A stretch of DNA of 54,048 nt, from positions 1-54,048 of the forward strand of contig NXFV01001893.1 in the NCBI GenBank assembly GCA_002803225.1. Reading direction: 5' to 3'. The stretch comes from Gamarada debralockiae. Lineage: Eukaryota > Ascomycota > Leotiomycetes > Helotiales > Hyphodiscaceae. Shown here in pieces: positions 11,890 to 22,749 of this stretch. Position numbers and translations under genes: made by a program. Under the pieces are notes generated by a model. That model worked only from the letters and a program-made list of their open reading frames with translations. It had not been told where the DNA came from and did not search any database. The stretch's first letter is position 1; every line of letters starts with the position of its first letter.

Positions 11890-12263
11890 GGCGATTTCAA
11901 TAATAAGGCGAAACAAGGAAGTTCTAGGGACCACTTAATCCTATGGCCTTTCTTATATCTTTCTTCACTATCGAATAGTTTTACTTCTCGCCTTGTCACA
12001 TGCTATGCGCTTGGCAAATTTCATTCAAGTTGAGGCGGGGTTGGGCGACAATGTGAGAGGTCATCTGCGTGGTGGCTTGACACCAAACCTATTAGAGAAT
12101 AAATTTGACCTTGAACGAAAATTATTACATAAATGTTTTCTCATTTGCTATTCTACGTGTTAGTGAGGATAAATAAACACACCCCTGAGGCGGCTGCACA
12201 CTGGGAATAGTCTCACGTGAATATGGCCGCTTTATGCTTGAAAAGATACTTTCTCTATTTTAC

Positions 12264-13029
12264 TTAGTATTTTGTATGCCAACCATCAGCGTCAATCACA
12301 GCCTGACATCGATCGTGCATCGTCCTAATTAAGTCCCTAATTTCCTCGTCTGTAATTGTTTTCCAAGCCTCGCAAACAGCTGCGCGTAGCTTAGGGTATG
12401 ACCTATGGATTTCTGGGTACTTCTCTTGAGTGTAATCCTTGATTTGGTTCCAAATAGACTCAATTAGATTAATGTCAGGAGAATTAGCAGGCCAGAAAAT
12501 AGGAATCAAACTCCTTTGTCTCTTATATTCCAAAGTTGCTTTAGCAGCGTGTCCCGAGGCGTTGTCTGGCATCAAAACCAGCCCTGTTCTGTTTATATAG
12601 TCGTCTAAAAGAGATACGATATGCTGGCAATAGCTAGGAGATGTACTCGTTCCCCAGTCCTTCTCCCAGAATATAGCAAGTTCCTTCCCACAAAGCCCTG
12701 ATGTACTCCCCCAAAACATCCACCCAATCTTTCTTTTTACCTTTGGTTCTACACAGTCTCACTGTAAAGCCTCTCCTCGACGCCGTGTGACTTTGACCTT
12801 CTCGTGTTTTCCAGGTTGTACCCAAGTCTCATTAGTCCGAAGGATTTGGAACCACTCTTCTTCTGTCTAATTCAAATGATCTCGTGCCCAGTGGAGTCGA
12901 AGCTGTGCTTGTGCCGGAGTCAGCTTTGGCTTCTTTAAAGCAGTATATCTGCCAATACCTTCCTTTTTAAACTTAGTTTCAATTGTATAGATCTTGCAAT
13001 TCCAACCAAATATCGCTGGTATTTGAGAC
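12264..13029 (-). pseudogene. Tc1/mariner transposase fragment with stop codons
   Basis: Minus-strand reading from about 13029 gives a DDE_3-type transposase lacking its N-terminal helix-turn-helix. The order is GRYTALKKPKLT, then HLN-stop-TEEEWFQIL, NETWVQPG (first Asp degraded to Asn), KRKIGWMFWGS, VLMPDNASGH (second Asp) and FWPANSPDINLIESIWNQIKD (final Glu), ending at the stop at 12264. Two in-frame stops occur: TAG where Trp is expected, and TGA before DCVEPKVKRK, probably from CGA. Both are transitions. The 5' end stops abruptly at about 13030, where a putative LTR begins. I could not find terminal inverted repeats, so the copy is probably truncated on both sides. It belongs to a different Tc1 lineage from the element at 19591-20934. 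Confidence 0.85.
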
Positions 13030-13030
13030 C

Positions 13031-13217
13031 TGTTGGAATGAGTAATCAGTGACTCTGGAGCTAGGCACCATGAGACATGTGATGCATCACATGACTCAGA
13101 AGTTCACTTGACCAGTGTGACGTCTTCTATGAGCAATAGGAAGATTTCTGCCTATAAGTACAGACTGCTGTACTTGGTTTGTTCGTTAGTATCCTCGCAA
13201 CCTTAATAATCCAACCA
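13031..13217 (+). repeat. Possible solo LTR abutting the Tc1 fragment
   Basis: Starts TGTTGGA and ends near TCCAACCA, a roughly inverted pair like LTR edges. It contains a TATA-like CCTATAAGTACAG about 130 bases in. It begins exactly where the Tc1 transposase reading ends. No clean 5-base target duplication is visible, so this is a weak call. Confidence 0.3.
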
Positions 13218-14516
13218 TGTTGTTCCTTATTCTATCACTTCCCGTCAGTCACGTGACTATATTGCAAGACACTCTCTTCATCCTTCGTCCTTGCCTGGGT
13301 CGTTCATGAAAGCTGAGGAAGCAGAATGATAACGGTAATGTGGATGATGAAAAGAATGTGACTAACGATGAAAATGAAGATTTCAATTTTAGGAGTGTCC
13401 CCAGATCGAGCTGCAACATTGTCAGATGGATTAGTGCCTTAGGCCACTGCGCTAGGCTCCACATCTCATTTCCCCTTGTTTATAGCTCTCTCTTTCTCTC
13501 TTACTGTCTTTTAGAACTCAATCGAGTCTTTAACCTTCTCCCACATCCGACAAACATGCAAATAACGACCAACTGAAAGTCCTCAAGCTCATTTTCTTTG
13601 CAGCACATCAACCATTCATGTTAGAATATTAGATGGCAGTTATTGAAGGTTTTGCTGATTGATCTTGATGAAGCTTACAACTTCTTTGTGTTTTGCTGAA
13701 CATCGGGCTCCATGTGATAGATCAGGCGTTTAGCAGTACTCAATGCCATCAAAATTGTGCTGAGTAGAGTCACAGCCATGAAATGCTTTCATCTATGGAG
13801 TGATTACCTTCAACAACTATAGTTACTTCTAAGCTCGCAGAATAGATTGACAGATGTCGGTCAGGGCTTTCTGAATTATTCTGCTACCTCCTGGTGCCAA
13901 CAGAATGCAAGAGGCAATTCGAATTCGACTACTGGAAGAAACTCGACTCAGAGAAGAAAGTCGCGGGCGGTTTTCCGGTCAACGGTCCCAGCATAAAAGG
14001 AGGTGTGTTCACCGTTGAAATACCCCCAGCTTGGTATGTTATTCTCCCAATACGGGACGAGTTTGGAGATTCGTTCGTTCTGTTGGCAGACACAGACAGA
14101 AGCCTGTCTTTCGTGGTTTGAAGTTCCTATTCGCACTCGCAGATTGAAGTCTTCCCTGATTCAGGCTCAAAATTATAAAATGAAATCTGACAAGAAAGGG
14201 AGAGAACGAAGACGAGAATAAAATCGACGGCGACATTAAGTTGTTCAAGGCCCAAGGAAAATGAGCCGGAGTCAGCTTCCGGAGCTGCTCAACATCTCAG
14301 CAATGAAAGCTTGTGGGAAGCTACTTGATGGTCTTCCGGGAGCAAACAGATGTGTCATAAAATTGCGCGCCCGAGCCCGAAGCCTGGCCAACGAACACCT
14401 CTTGGGGCGAAGAAACAAGGAGATGTGAGGCAGTTCAGTCAAGGAGTCAAACTTATATCTGCATTTCATCGAATTACCCATTATGTCATAACAAATTCCC
14501 CATGCAGCGATGCAAT
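13218..14516. other. Intergenic region with small unsupported ORFs
   Basis: Apart from the tRNA-like remnant at 13391-13461, the only item of note is a 75-codon plus-strand open frame at 13894-14121 (from the Met before PTECKRQFEFDYWKK). It is protein-like in composition but matches no family I know, and could be a gene fragment. The remainder holds the 3' flank of the GH20 gene. Confidence 0.35.
13391..13461 (-). repeat. tRNA-like Pol III promoter remnant (possible SINE head or tRNA pseudogene)
   Basis: On the minus strand, 13444-13454 reads TAGCGCAGTGG, an exact match to the Pol III A-box consensus TRGCNNAGYGG. About 32 bases downstream lies AGCTCGATCTG (13402-13412), a degraded B-box. The segment opens with GGAG and closes with CTCC, which could pair as an acceptor stem, but the inner stem and the T-arm do not fold well. 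It is thus not a working tRNA gene. A tRNA-derived SINE head is the alternative. Confidence 0.4.
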
Positions 14517-16805
14517 TCATGTGTAAGGAGCAACGCCAATAACCAACGGCGTAACATCGGCCGCATACTTCGCATCAGCACCATCCATCAACACCACACT
14601 CTTCATCTGTCCTTCAAAGCTATCTCCACCAATTGCCGTGATAGGCGCTTCAATACTCATCGGATTATTCCAAATAAAGCTATTAGAATAATCGCCAATC
14701 GTGGTGGTGAACTCATGCACTTGCTCAGTCCCATTATTCTCCTTCACAACAAAATATGTAGCGTTGTTGATCCCGATCAAACTGACGTCTGTCCAGACGT
14801 TGATAGGGAGAGTGTAGTTGAGGATAAAGGCGTTGCCGCCGGTAACCATCATGATGTTGGAGATGGAGCCGTTGCCGGCTAGGAGGGAGGATGCGGTGCC
14901 GGAGAATAAAGTGCCGGGTGCGGAGGAGGTAGGTTTGATGGAGAAGGCGAGGGTGTAGTTCCTTCCTTTGGTGGTGAGGGGTGTTTGCACACTGCAGCCT
15001 TTGTTGAGCGTTAAGACGGACTTTGCGATAGCACATCGACCCTTAATTGCGCCATCATAACCGTTTCCAGACTTGTCGACCACGTTCATCGAGCCGGAGA
15101 AATCGTACGAGAAGATTGTTGAAGACTTTGATATAACCTTGCGATCCAGATTCTGGCCTGGGATCGCGGCATGGAGAGTTTCGAAGATAGACTCGTATTC
15201 CTCCATCAGCAGATCGCCACCCCACTGCTTGTCTCCCAACGCCGGGAGTCCCTCTCGCAACGACCAATACGCCTCGATGACACTTGTTGAGTTGGGACCG
15301 AAATCATTCCACAACGCAGGCATGTGGCCTAAGACATTGGGGTTGTCTCTCGCAGGATTGTTCGTCGCATTTTTGGTATCAAAGATATTTGGTGCATATG
15401 GTCCCCCTCCTGGGGCGCCATGGAAGATGCGCGTGATGTTGATCTTCTGCGGATACGAGCCAGACCACTTCCCGACCATGTAGAACGCATCGTCAGTGTT
15501 GAGAACATCATATCCATTCTTGATGAACGACATATATGGATTTGCTTCGAAGAACTCCCAGTGCTGGATGGAGACATTTTTATTGATGTTTGTAGCTGCT
15601 GATGCATTGTAAGGAAATGTTCCCCATATCCTGACGTTCTTGGAGTAGTTTCCCCAGATGTATTCATGCATAGTATTGACATAGCGATTATACTCGGATG
15701 TTGAGGCTGTGTATTCATCGGCGCCAAGATGCACGGTCTTGAAGTGGAACCAGGGGAGAACTGCACTCCAGATCGTCTCCATTGTAGGAATCGTCTCGGG
15801 ATGCGAGATGTTAAGCAGTGAGAAATCGGTGCTCAGTGCAAGCTCTGGCTTCCATTTCGTGATTGGGAGCGCGTGGCCTGGTGCTTCGATTTCGGGGATG
15901 ATGGTCACTCCTCTGGCAGCGCAGCTTTGCTGGACGTTCTCGAAGTCAGCTTGAGTGTAGGATTCGTTGGCGAGTTGGTTCAGTCCTGCGAGAGCGGCAT
16001 CTGGGGTGTTTAACCGGAAAGCAGAATAGAGATTCAGCTTCTGCTCGTATGAGATGTCGGGATTCACGCTGACGCTGTCACTCAGGTGGAGATGAAACGT
16101 GTTTTGTTTGAAGTAAGATAGGTAACCACACATTTCAATCAGGAATTCGCGGGGGTAATAATGCCGTCCGCAATCTAGCTATGAGCGATTAGTACTGATT
16201 CACACCTGACTGATTCAAAACTTACAAATAAACCGCGGATTCCCCATCCTGGAGCATCAGTTGCGCTTCCCAGGCTCAAAGCCATGCCATCATCGAGAAC
16301 ACCCTGCTGAAGGATTGTCCTCGTTGCCCACCAAGCACCCAGTGGACTGGCGCCGGTAATCACAACCCCGTTGGAAGTGACATCGATGGAGTAGCCCTCC
16401 GAAGTCGGTCTTCCAGCAGCATCGAGGAACTCGCTCGAATTCTTGGATATGGTGATAAAGATCGAGTTCTTCGCAAATGAACTTCCCGTTTTGACGGGAA
16501 CGTTCAAATCGAGAGAAGTTTCCAGATCTGTACCAAAAGTCTTCGCGAAACTTAGAAGAGTAGGAGGAATGAGTGTTTCTCCTTCGTTGTTGACGGAGTT
16601 TTGATATTCTGAATCAACAACAATTGAATCCAAGTGCTTCAAGGAGAAGCTACCTTTTGAGCTGGACTCCACAAATGGGACCGTGGGTATGCCGAGCCAT
16701 CTCGCCGCTGGAAATTGTTAGAAGAGCCAAATTCAATCAAAGAGGAAGCTCACAGCATAGAGGGAGTAAAGTGCCCAACGGGGGAATTGCATATGAGATC
16801 CTCAT
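14517..16805 (-). CDS. Secreted glycoside hydrolase family 20 (beta-N-acetylhexosaminidase-like)
   Basis: Predicted to remove terminal N-acetylhexosamine, as in chitin oligomer or glycan turnover. Three exons, 16754-16805, 16226-16707 and 14517-16178, with introns of 46 and 47 bases, give 731 residues. The start is the Met of MRISYAIPPLGTLLPLCSA, a plausible signal peptide spanning the first intron. The GH20 N-terminal fold covers roughly residues 30-175. The catalytic barrel begins near GWGIRGLFLDCGRHYYP. The Asp-Glu catalytic pair is in VHLGADEY (residues 332-333); most family members have GGDE there, so GADE is a small departure. From about residue 540 a concanavalin/LamG-like beta domain (YDFSGSMNVVDKSGNGYDG onward) forms the C-terminus. 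All junctions keep frame. Exact substrate is not visible. It stands alone, with intergenic DNA upstream. Confidence 0.9.
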
Positions 16806-18195
16806 AATTGGCGATCATCGAGGATTGAGAAACGCTGTCATTGTCAAACGCCTTATTATATTCTCCTCTCAGAACGCATCTTGAGAGCGAGGAGCCAAAT
16901 TTCTGCAATAAAGATTGGGTTTATAGCAACGTAACATTGCCAGCATCGATATGATCTGCAGAGCGGGGTCGACCAGCGCATTTAGAGCATCTCGAAAGTG
17001 GGGATACCTGCCATTGTCAACAAACGTTGGATGCCATGGCAGACTCAAAATATGAGGCCAGTTTGATGAAAAGTCTATAGAGATCCTGAGAGTTACATTG
17101 ATCTTTGCTACGTGTCCTGGATCTCTTGGAAAAGTGCCTGTACAGAACTTACAACGTTGTTGTCGCAGTGCTGTGCTGCCAAAAAGTGGGATGAGAGTAT
17201 GTTAGACAAGCCGCTGAGGAGATATTGGCAGTGGCCCGTGCACTGCTCTCTCCCCCATTTTGTACTTCTGTACGCGGATAAAAAGGCACGCCACATCATC
17301 TTACCGAGGCAACCCCAAATTTCTCCTCAGATTCTTGCGCCAAAACTGCGACAATACCCAAATTTGCAGGGCACCACTTCCGCCCGCGCTACGCCTGTGC
17401 ACAAGAGTCTATATTAGGACTATCTGCAATATCATTTACGAAGGGAAGAAAGAGATAAGAGTTCAACATCATAGGAACATCCTTGGAGGGATCTTATCAA
17501 GGAGTGCGGGGCATTGTGGACCTTACCTTGAATCCTTGGACTAGTGTGCACTTTTTAGTATTGTTTCTCTGTCCGGATAGTTCTTACTTGCGGCTCATTC
17601 CCTTACTTTTGCATTATAAAAAGACAGGTCAAACGTATGTCTTTTATACTTTCGACGGTGGGTGGCCTCTCATGTTCTCATGTTGAAGCCCGGCGGCGGA
17701 GGCACCGAAAAACCACCCTAGCAGTCCTCCATCTCATATATCTTCCCACCACTCCTCCCACATCTCGATATCACTTAAGAAATGATCCAGTCAGAGTCGC
17801 AGTCTGACTGCATAATTCGAAATATAGTCTCCTTTAATTTTGCGGCTTAATAAATTCGTCACCGAAAGAGAGGCAGGCTCAATCGCGACAGGCAAGCGCC
17901 GTACGCGACCTTCCGGATGCCTTACACTGGTGGAATTTAACCTTAAAATACTCTACCACCATGTCGCTCCAGTCGGGCTTTTGGGAATTTTTCTGATTCA
18001 TCTAAACTTCATCATTTCAAATGCACGTTCTTGAACGTTGTGCTACTACCCAACAATGTGCCATTTTAGGCAGTGGCGAGCCAAATTCGTCCTTTCTTTC
18101 TCTGCAACGAAAAGCGAAATCATGGGATCTGCTACAACGGCCGGGTATCCTTAAACACGAGGCAAAGACCTGATCATAAAGTTTAGGCTGTGGAT
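16806..18195. other. Long intergenic region
   Basis: About 1.4 kb between the GH20 start and the CBM1 gene start; both promoters must lie here. Open frames at 17112-17417, 17260-17544 and 17840-18034 are short, overlapping and unlike known proteins. I see no repeat boundary or RNA gene. Confidence 0.4.
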
Positions 18196-19532
18196 ATGCT
18201 TGTTCTTGTCGTCATTGTCTTCATCATAATTGTATCCCATCATCATGTTATCTCAGTATTGTGCAACTCTTTAATCGGCCTCCTTTGCCTTGTTGATAGA
18301 TCATTTGCACAAACTAGTTGTATACCTGAATTGTGATGCTCAAGTAATCCAACGAAATTCAGTATTTGTTGCTCATTTATCTTACAGTATGCAATGTGGT
18401 GGTATCGGTTGGGCCGGTGCGACGTGTTGCCAGGAAGGGGACGAATGCGTCGAGTACGATGACTCGCCATACATTTTTACATGCCAAGCTATCACGGCTA
18501 CATCAACTTCAACACTTTAATCTACCACTTCGGTAGCTTCGATCACCACTTCGAAAGCTTCGACTACCACTTCAGTAGCTTCAGTTTCTTGTGCACTTGA
18601 ATAGTGAGGCTGATACAATCTAATGATGCAATATGTTAAGTACTGATGATTTATCTTACAGTGCACAATGCGGAGGCATCGGTTTCGTTGGACCAACATG
18701 TTGCCAAGAGGGAAATATATGCGTCAATGAGGGCTCACCGTACTTTTACTCATGCCAAACCGTCATGACTACGCCAACTTCGACAGTCTGATCAACCAGA
18801 TCAGTAGCGCCGCCCTGTGAATTTGTATAGTGAGCTGAAATCTTCTAGCAGAACCGTGTTTCTTTTTGTTTTTTTTTGCTAATATTTTCTGTTACAGTGA
18901 CCAATGTGGAGGGATTGGCTATCATCCCAGCTGCGGCCAGGAACGCACTTCCATAGTCGCCGGTTTTCAGCTTTTATCGTGCAATTAATTCTCAATTATA
19001 TTACAAATAAACTTGATGTGCATTTTATTTCGAAGGTTGATGGTCATATTATTAAACAGCTTTTATTTTATTGGGCTTTGTGGTGACGTATACATGTTTG
19101 AAGTTGGGGTAAAAACTAAGTACGTTCCTAGCCGCAGCCGAGATAATACTTGAATGACGTACTACCAAGCGGGGAGCATAATCGTGCATCTTGATGAGTA
19201 CTTCCATCAATGCCTCCCTGCCACAGCAGCGGGCAAGAGAGCAGTAACAACTTCGGCTCCCCAATCCACCACTTCAACAGTTCTGGCTTCGAGTACATCT
19301 GACTGGTGAGGCTGAAACATTCCGGACCATGTGCTTTGTTACTGATAACTCATCTTACAGGGCTCAATGAGGAGGCCTCGGTTTGTAGGACCAACATGAG
19401 TTGGACATGCTCAACTTTCCATAGCTACTTCCTACAGCCAAGATCCGAAGCTTACGGGGAAGGGCCATTGCTTTTAGCTCGACTTCAGACTGTCACAGCA
19501 ATCAACCCCGCCAAAATTCCCTTTCTGCTGTG
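18196..19532 (+). pseudogene. Multi-CBM1 (fungal cellulose-binding) secreted protein, decayed
   Basis: The frame opens with a hydrophobic leader (MLVLVVIVFIIIV...) and then carries at least four CBM1 modules. Module 1, at 18388, reads QCGGIGWAGATCCQEG; module 2, at 18662, QCGGIGFVGPTCCQEG; module 3, at 18898, QCGGIGYHPSCGQE; module 4, at 19361, is a damaged QxGGLG. Each module starts just after a similar intron: 18333-18387, 18604-18661, 18830-18897 and 19306-19360. Each intron begins GTGA, ends TTACAG and splits the codon after its second base. Between modules are Ser/Thr-rich linkers (STTSVASITTS and similar). Decay is clear. There is a TAA in linker 1 and a TGA in linker 2, both of C-to-T type. 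An AT-rich insert of about 200 bases divides module 3 (its end, EYFHQCLP, is near 19190-19215). Module 4 has a stop and a frameshift. No catalytic domain was found; a Tc1 element follows. Confidence 0.75.
18524..18590 (+). repeat. 21-base tandem repeat encoding the Ser/Thr linker
   Basis: Three degenerate 21-base units, each starting ACCACTTC and containing AGCTTC, encode TTS-x-AS blocks in linker 1 of the CBM1 pseudogene. Such linkers keep binding modules apart and are normally heavily O-mannosylated. Confidence 0.6.
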
Positions 19533-19590
19533 ACCTTTTCTCCCGTTATTATATCCACAGCCGCGGTTTGTGGACCTTGTCACTAATATA

Positions 19591-19628
19591 AGAGTTGCGG
19601 CCATTACTCTCCGCCCACCTAAGCGAGA
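19591..19628 (+). repeat. Left 38-base terminal inverted repeat of the Tc1 element
   Basis: Begins AGAGTTGCGGCC and ends CCTAAGCGAGA. Identical to the reverse complement of 20897-20934. Confidence 0.93.
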
Positions 19629-20896
19629 TTATCGACGCGTCGCGTTTTCTGACACTTCCTTTTATAAATTAATCAATTCATCAACCATTCTACCTAATTG
19701 CCACAAAATCAAAGATGGGTGATATAATCTTGTCAAGTCCTTGTATTCCAAAAGAAAACGAAGAATGGCCTACTCTTGCGCGCGCAATTATACGCGGTAT
19801 GAGCCGCCTTGGTTTTTCACAGCGCGACATCGTCCTGAAGACCGGTGCTTCTCGACGTACTATTCGGGACATTCTACACTAAGAACACTGCCGCAGATCA
19901 CGAAAAGGCAAAGTTTACAAGCCGCATTTAATGTCTGTTCGTGAGATCCGCCGCTGCATTCGACATATCGCGAAAGATTGGTCGGCGCGCCGACTATCAT
20001 TTGAGTAAGTCAAAGCACAGCTAGGAGTTAAAGCCTCTGCTAGAACCATTCGTCGAGAACTGCGTCGCGCAGGCTACCGTCGCTGTATCGCGTGCCCGAG
20101 ACCCTATATATCACGCAAACAAGCTAAGAAACGATTGGATTTCGCTTTGAGCCATAGGTGGTGGGGGACATCAGATTGGGTAGCACATAAGACTGATGGC
20201 AGGCTTGGAGGAGACTGGAGGAAGGTCATATGGTCAGACGAGTCTACATTCGAAGTTGGGAAGTGTGGGAGGATCTGGGTTACACGCCGAGTAGACGAAA
20301 AACGTTGTACAGATTGTATGCGGTCGGTGTATCGGTCAGGAAGGTTCTCGGTCATGATTTGGGGGGCTATTAGCTAGGATTATAAGTCGCCATTGGTCTT
20401 TATAGAGAAGCTCCCTAACCGTAAGGGTATTTGCTCTAAGGCCTACCTCCAGCAAGTTCTACAGCCTATGGTTTTCCTATTATTTGACTAGCTAAGTCCA
20501 GAGTATATCTTCATGGAGGACAGGTCTAAGGTGCATGCGGGGAACGCTCGACTCCCTAGGCTACAGCATGGAATCAGAGGGTTTGCTTGGCCTCCTTCTT
20601 CGCTAGATCTAAACCCAATTGAGAAGGTATGGCGATGGATGAAAGAAGAGCTAAAGAAATTGCTATATGTGCCAAAAAATAAGGAGGATATGTGTAGGGA
20701 GCTTCAAAAGCTTTGGGACCAGGTAGACCCACGTGACTTCCGGCACTACACAGAGCAATTGACTTGTAAAATTGAGGATGTAATTGAAGTGCGTGGATTA
20801 GCTACTATTAATTAATATACAACTTTAATTCAAGCTTAAAATAATTATTATTTGAATTGTAGTGATTTATATAAGTTAGGGGGGCATTTTCATGGT

Positions 20897-20934
20897 TCTC
20901 GCTTAGGTGGGCGGAGAGTAATGGCCGCAACTCT
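20897..20934 (-). repeat. Right 38-base terminal inverted repeat of the Tc1 element
   Basis: Ends GGCCGCAACTCT, followed by the TA duplication at 20935-20936. Perfect inverted match to the left end. Confidence 0.93.
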
Positions 20935-20936
20935 TA

Positions 20937-21562
20937 CTTGATCTGACGACTTCACTGATCGATTTCTTATTCGCTCCGGGCCCTATAAGTCCGACAAACT
21001 GCACGTTTGAGGCGCAACTTGCGTATATTGGACCAATACGACCGAACTTCTCATAAACAATTGTCAGTATCATTGTGGCGTAGCATGATGGCAACTGCCA
21101 GTCAACTTGCTTTACTCCAGCCAGTGTCGGAAGGAGGACTAAGAAGAAGCCTGGGCTTCCATAGTCCAAAGACTGGGGAATTTAGCAGAATCACTTGGTA
21201 GGATGGGAGTAGAAAATATAGATGACAGCAACCGATAGAACAGTGGAGAGGTGGTTGGGACACAGCAATAGGAATGACATATGCCAAGCCACTCTGGCAA
21301 CTCCAAGGGCGTCTCCATTATTACGGAGGTATATCCGATACCCAGTGGCTGACACGACAATGTATTCTCTGTAAAGAAGGTAAATAAATTAAGAAATCAC
21401 AGATTTGACAAAAGGAAAGGGAAAGCTCCAGTGGAGACCCCAAATTGTACAAAACAACTAAACTTTTCGAATCCTACAATTCCATGCGCCGGGACACCCT
21501 ATGCAAACTCCTGAACGAAAACCTCCCACTCGCATCCAAATGCGCATGCATCTAGACCCTTC
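20937..21562. other. Sequence right of the Tc1 element, no clear gene
   Basis: If the CBM1 gene once extended past the transposon insertion, its remainder would be here. I find only short frames, such as one with EAQLAYIGPIRPNFS near 21015-21055, and none I can name. The last part is the 3' flank of the PQ-loop gene. Confidence 0.35.
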
Positions 21563-22749
21563 CTAACGGTACTCGGAATCACCTCTCTCAAGAAGCGGCG
21601 TCTCATCCCTCGGTTGCCCGCTAGGCGTCGCAACCGCCTCTTCCTCGATCTCATCTTCATCCTCTCGCTCACTGTACAAGAAAAATTGAATGAAAATACA
21701 CATATCCAAAATTAACGTGCCCAGAGATCCAGCAAGCCAAGAAGCATTGGCCAAAATATAACGCCCATAAATGCTCGCCGCCTCGCCCTTTGCGCACTTC
21801 CCATGCTTCCCAGAACAATGCGCCTCATATGCAAAAATACTCAAAACATATGTCAGATTTCCAATACAAGCGAAAAGGAAGAACAACATAGAAACGCCTT
21901 CAGTGCTCTTTCGTCTGTAGTTCAAGATAATTTGGGGGACGCGGGATGCGAGATAGAGCACTGCACAGAGATAGCCGAAGATTTGACCCCAGATGGAAAA
22001 CTGGAGCACATCGTCGTCGGGCTTGGGATGCTCCGAGTGGCGCTGGCCGCCTTGAGAGCGATTGCTGACGTACCAACCAAGAACACCGGCTGCACATACC
22101 ATGAGGATGGCGAATACATTCATGATCGTCGCTTGGAGACGGGTGGTGGGCTTCTGGCTGGCGATGGCCGGCGGGTCGTTTGGGTTGGGTGCGTCGATGA
22201 GGAGAACGACGGGGGAGAGATGGTGGGAGACATCTGACCAAGTACTTGGTCGACGTTCTCGCTCCGAAATACCATGATTTGGTGATAGAAGCCCAGTTTG
22301 CTCGGTCGGCTCACCCACTCCATTCGGTTTGGACGGTGGAACGACCTCGTCTTTCCAGGTGAAGCCGCGGTAGTAAAAGCATTGGCCAAGGAGAACAATG
22401 TCAGCTAGGGTATAGTAGACGGCGAGAATGATCTGATTATTCGTTAATAATTGATTACATATGCATCGAGGCGGACTTACCATAGTGGGGAGCACGCCTT
22501 GGAGAACGGCACCGAGGATATTGAAGACATCTCCAGCGAGCCAAACGATGATGAATTGCAGTGAGAGTCCATCAGCCGAACCTCTCCTGAAATTCTCAAT
22601 AATTTGAGGAGAAAATACAACCACCCAACAGGCAATTGATATTGATCTACGTTCTATTAGCACGCAAAGAACAAGCCTTGAGTCACTCACCCACAAATGC
22701 CACTGATGGCAGTGATATCCAAATTGAGGTTCTGAAACGGAGGAACCAT
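21563..22749 (-). CDS. PQ-loop repeat membrane protein (Ypq/PQLC2-like vacuolar transporter)
   Basis: Seven-helix PQ-loop protein of the family that exports cationic amino acids from the vacuole or lysosome (yeast Ypq1-3/Rtc2, human PQLC2). Exons 22691-22749, 22481-22646 and 21563-22432, with introns of 44 and 48 bases, give 364 residues. The start Met is that of MVPPFQNLNLDITAIS. The first PQ motif (FSPQIIENFRRGSADGLS) places Pro33-Gln34 in helix 1. The second (SRVPQIILNYRRKSTEGVS) has Pro241-Gln242. A hydrophilic loop of about 95 residues, rich in Pro and Ser, joins the two halves. The C-terminal tail is acidic and ends in a possible dileucine-type signal, ETPLLERG, consistent with vacuolar sorting. 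Intron 2 happens to be open and in frame (48 bases), so retention would add 16 residues to the protein. Looks intact. Confidence 0.9.

Larger units (their letters stand above)
19591..20934 (+). mobile_element. Tc1/mariner transposon with full ends and a nonsense-mutated transposase
   Basis: A 1,344-base element flanked by TA (19589-19590 and 20935-20936) with 38-base perfect terminal inverted repeats starting AGAGTTGCGGCCATTACTCT. The transposase reads in one frame from the ATG at 19715 to the stop at about 20815. An N-terminal helix-turn-helix (LGFSQRDIVLKTGASRRTIR) is followed by a second one near RTIRRELRRAGYRR. The catalytic pieces are WSDESTFE (first Asp), FMEDRSKVH (second Asp) and LDLNPIEKVWRW (Glu), with 33 residues between the last two by my count. 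Exactly four in-frame stops interrupt it: after DILH, after LSFE, after WGAIS and after LLFD. They are TAA or TAG where Gln or Trp fits. No frameshift was seen. The copy has complete ends, so it could be mobilised in trans by a related transposase. Confidence 0.94.

Noticed and set aside
13894..14121. 75-codon open frame as a real small gene
   Set aside because: Protein-like but no family match, no leader and no conserved neighbour; left as a note only.
17112..17544. Overlapping open frames in the long gap after the GH20 gene
   Set aside because: Short, mutually overlapping, not protein-like beyond chance.
21803..22237. 144-codon plus-strand frame across the PQ-loop gene
   Set aside because: Antisense shadow of well-supported transmembrane coding exons.
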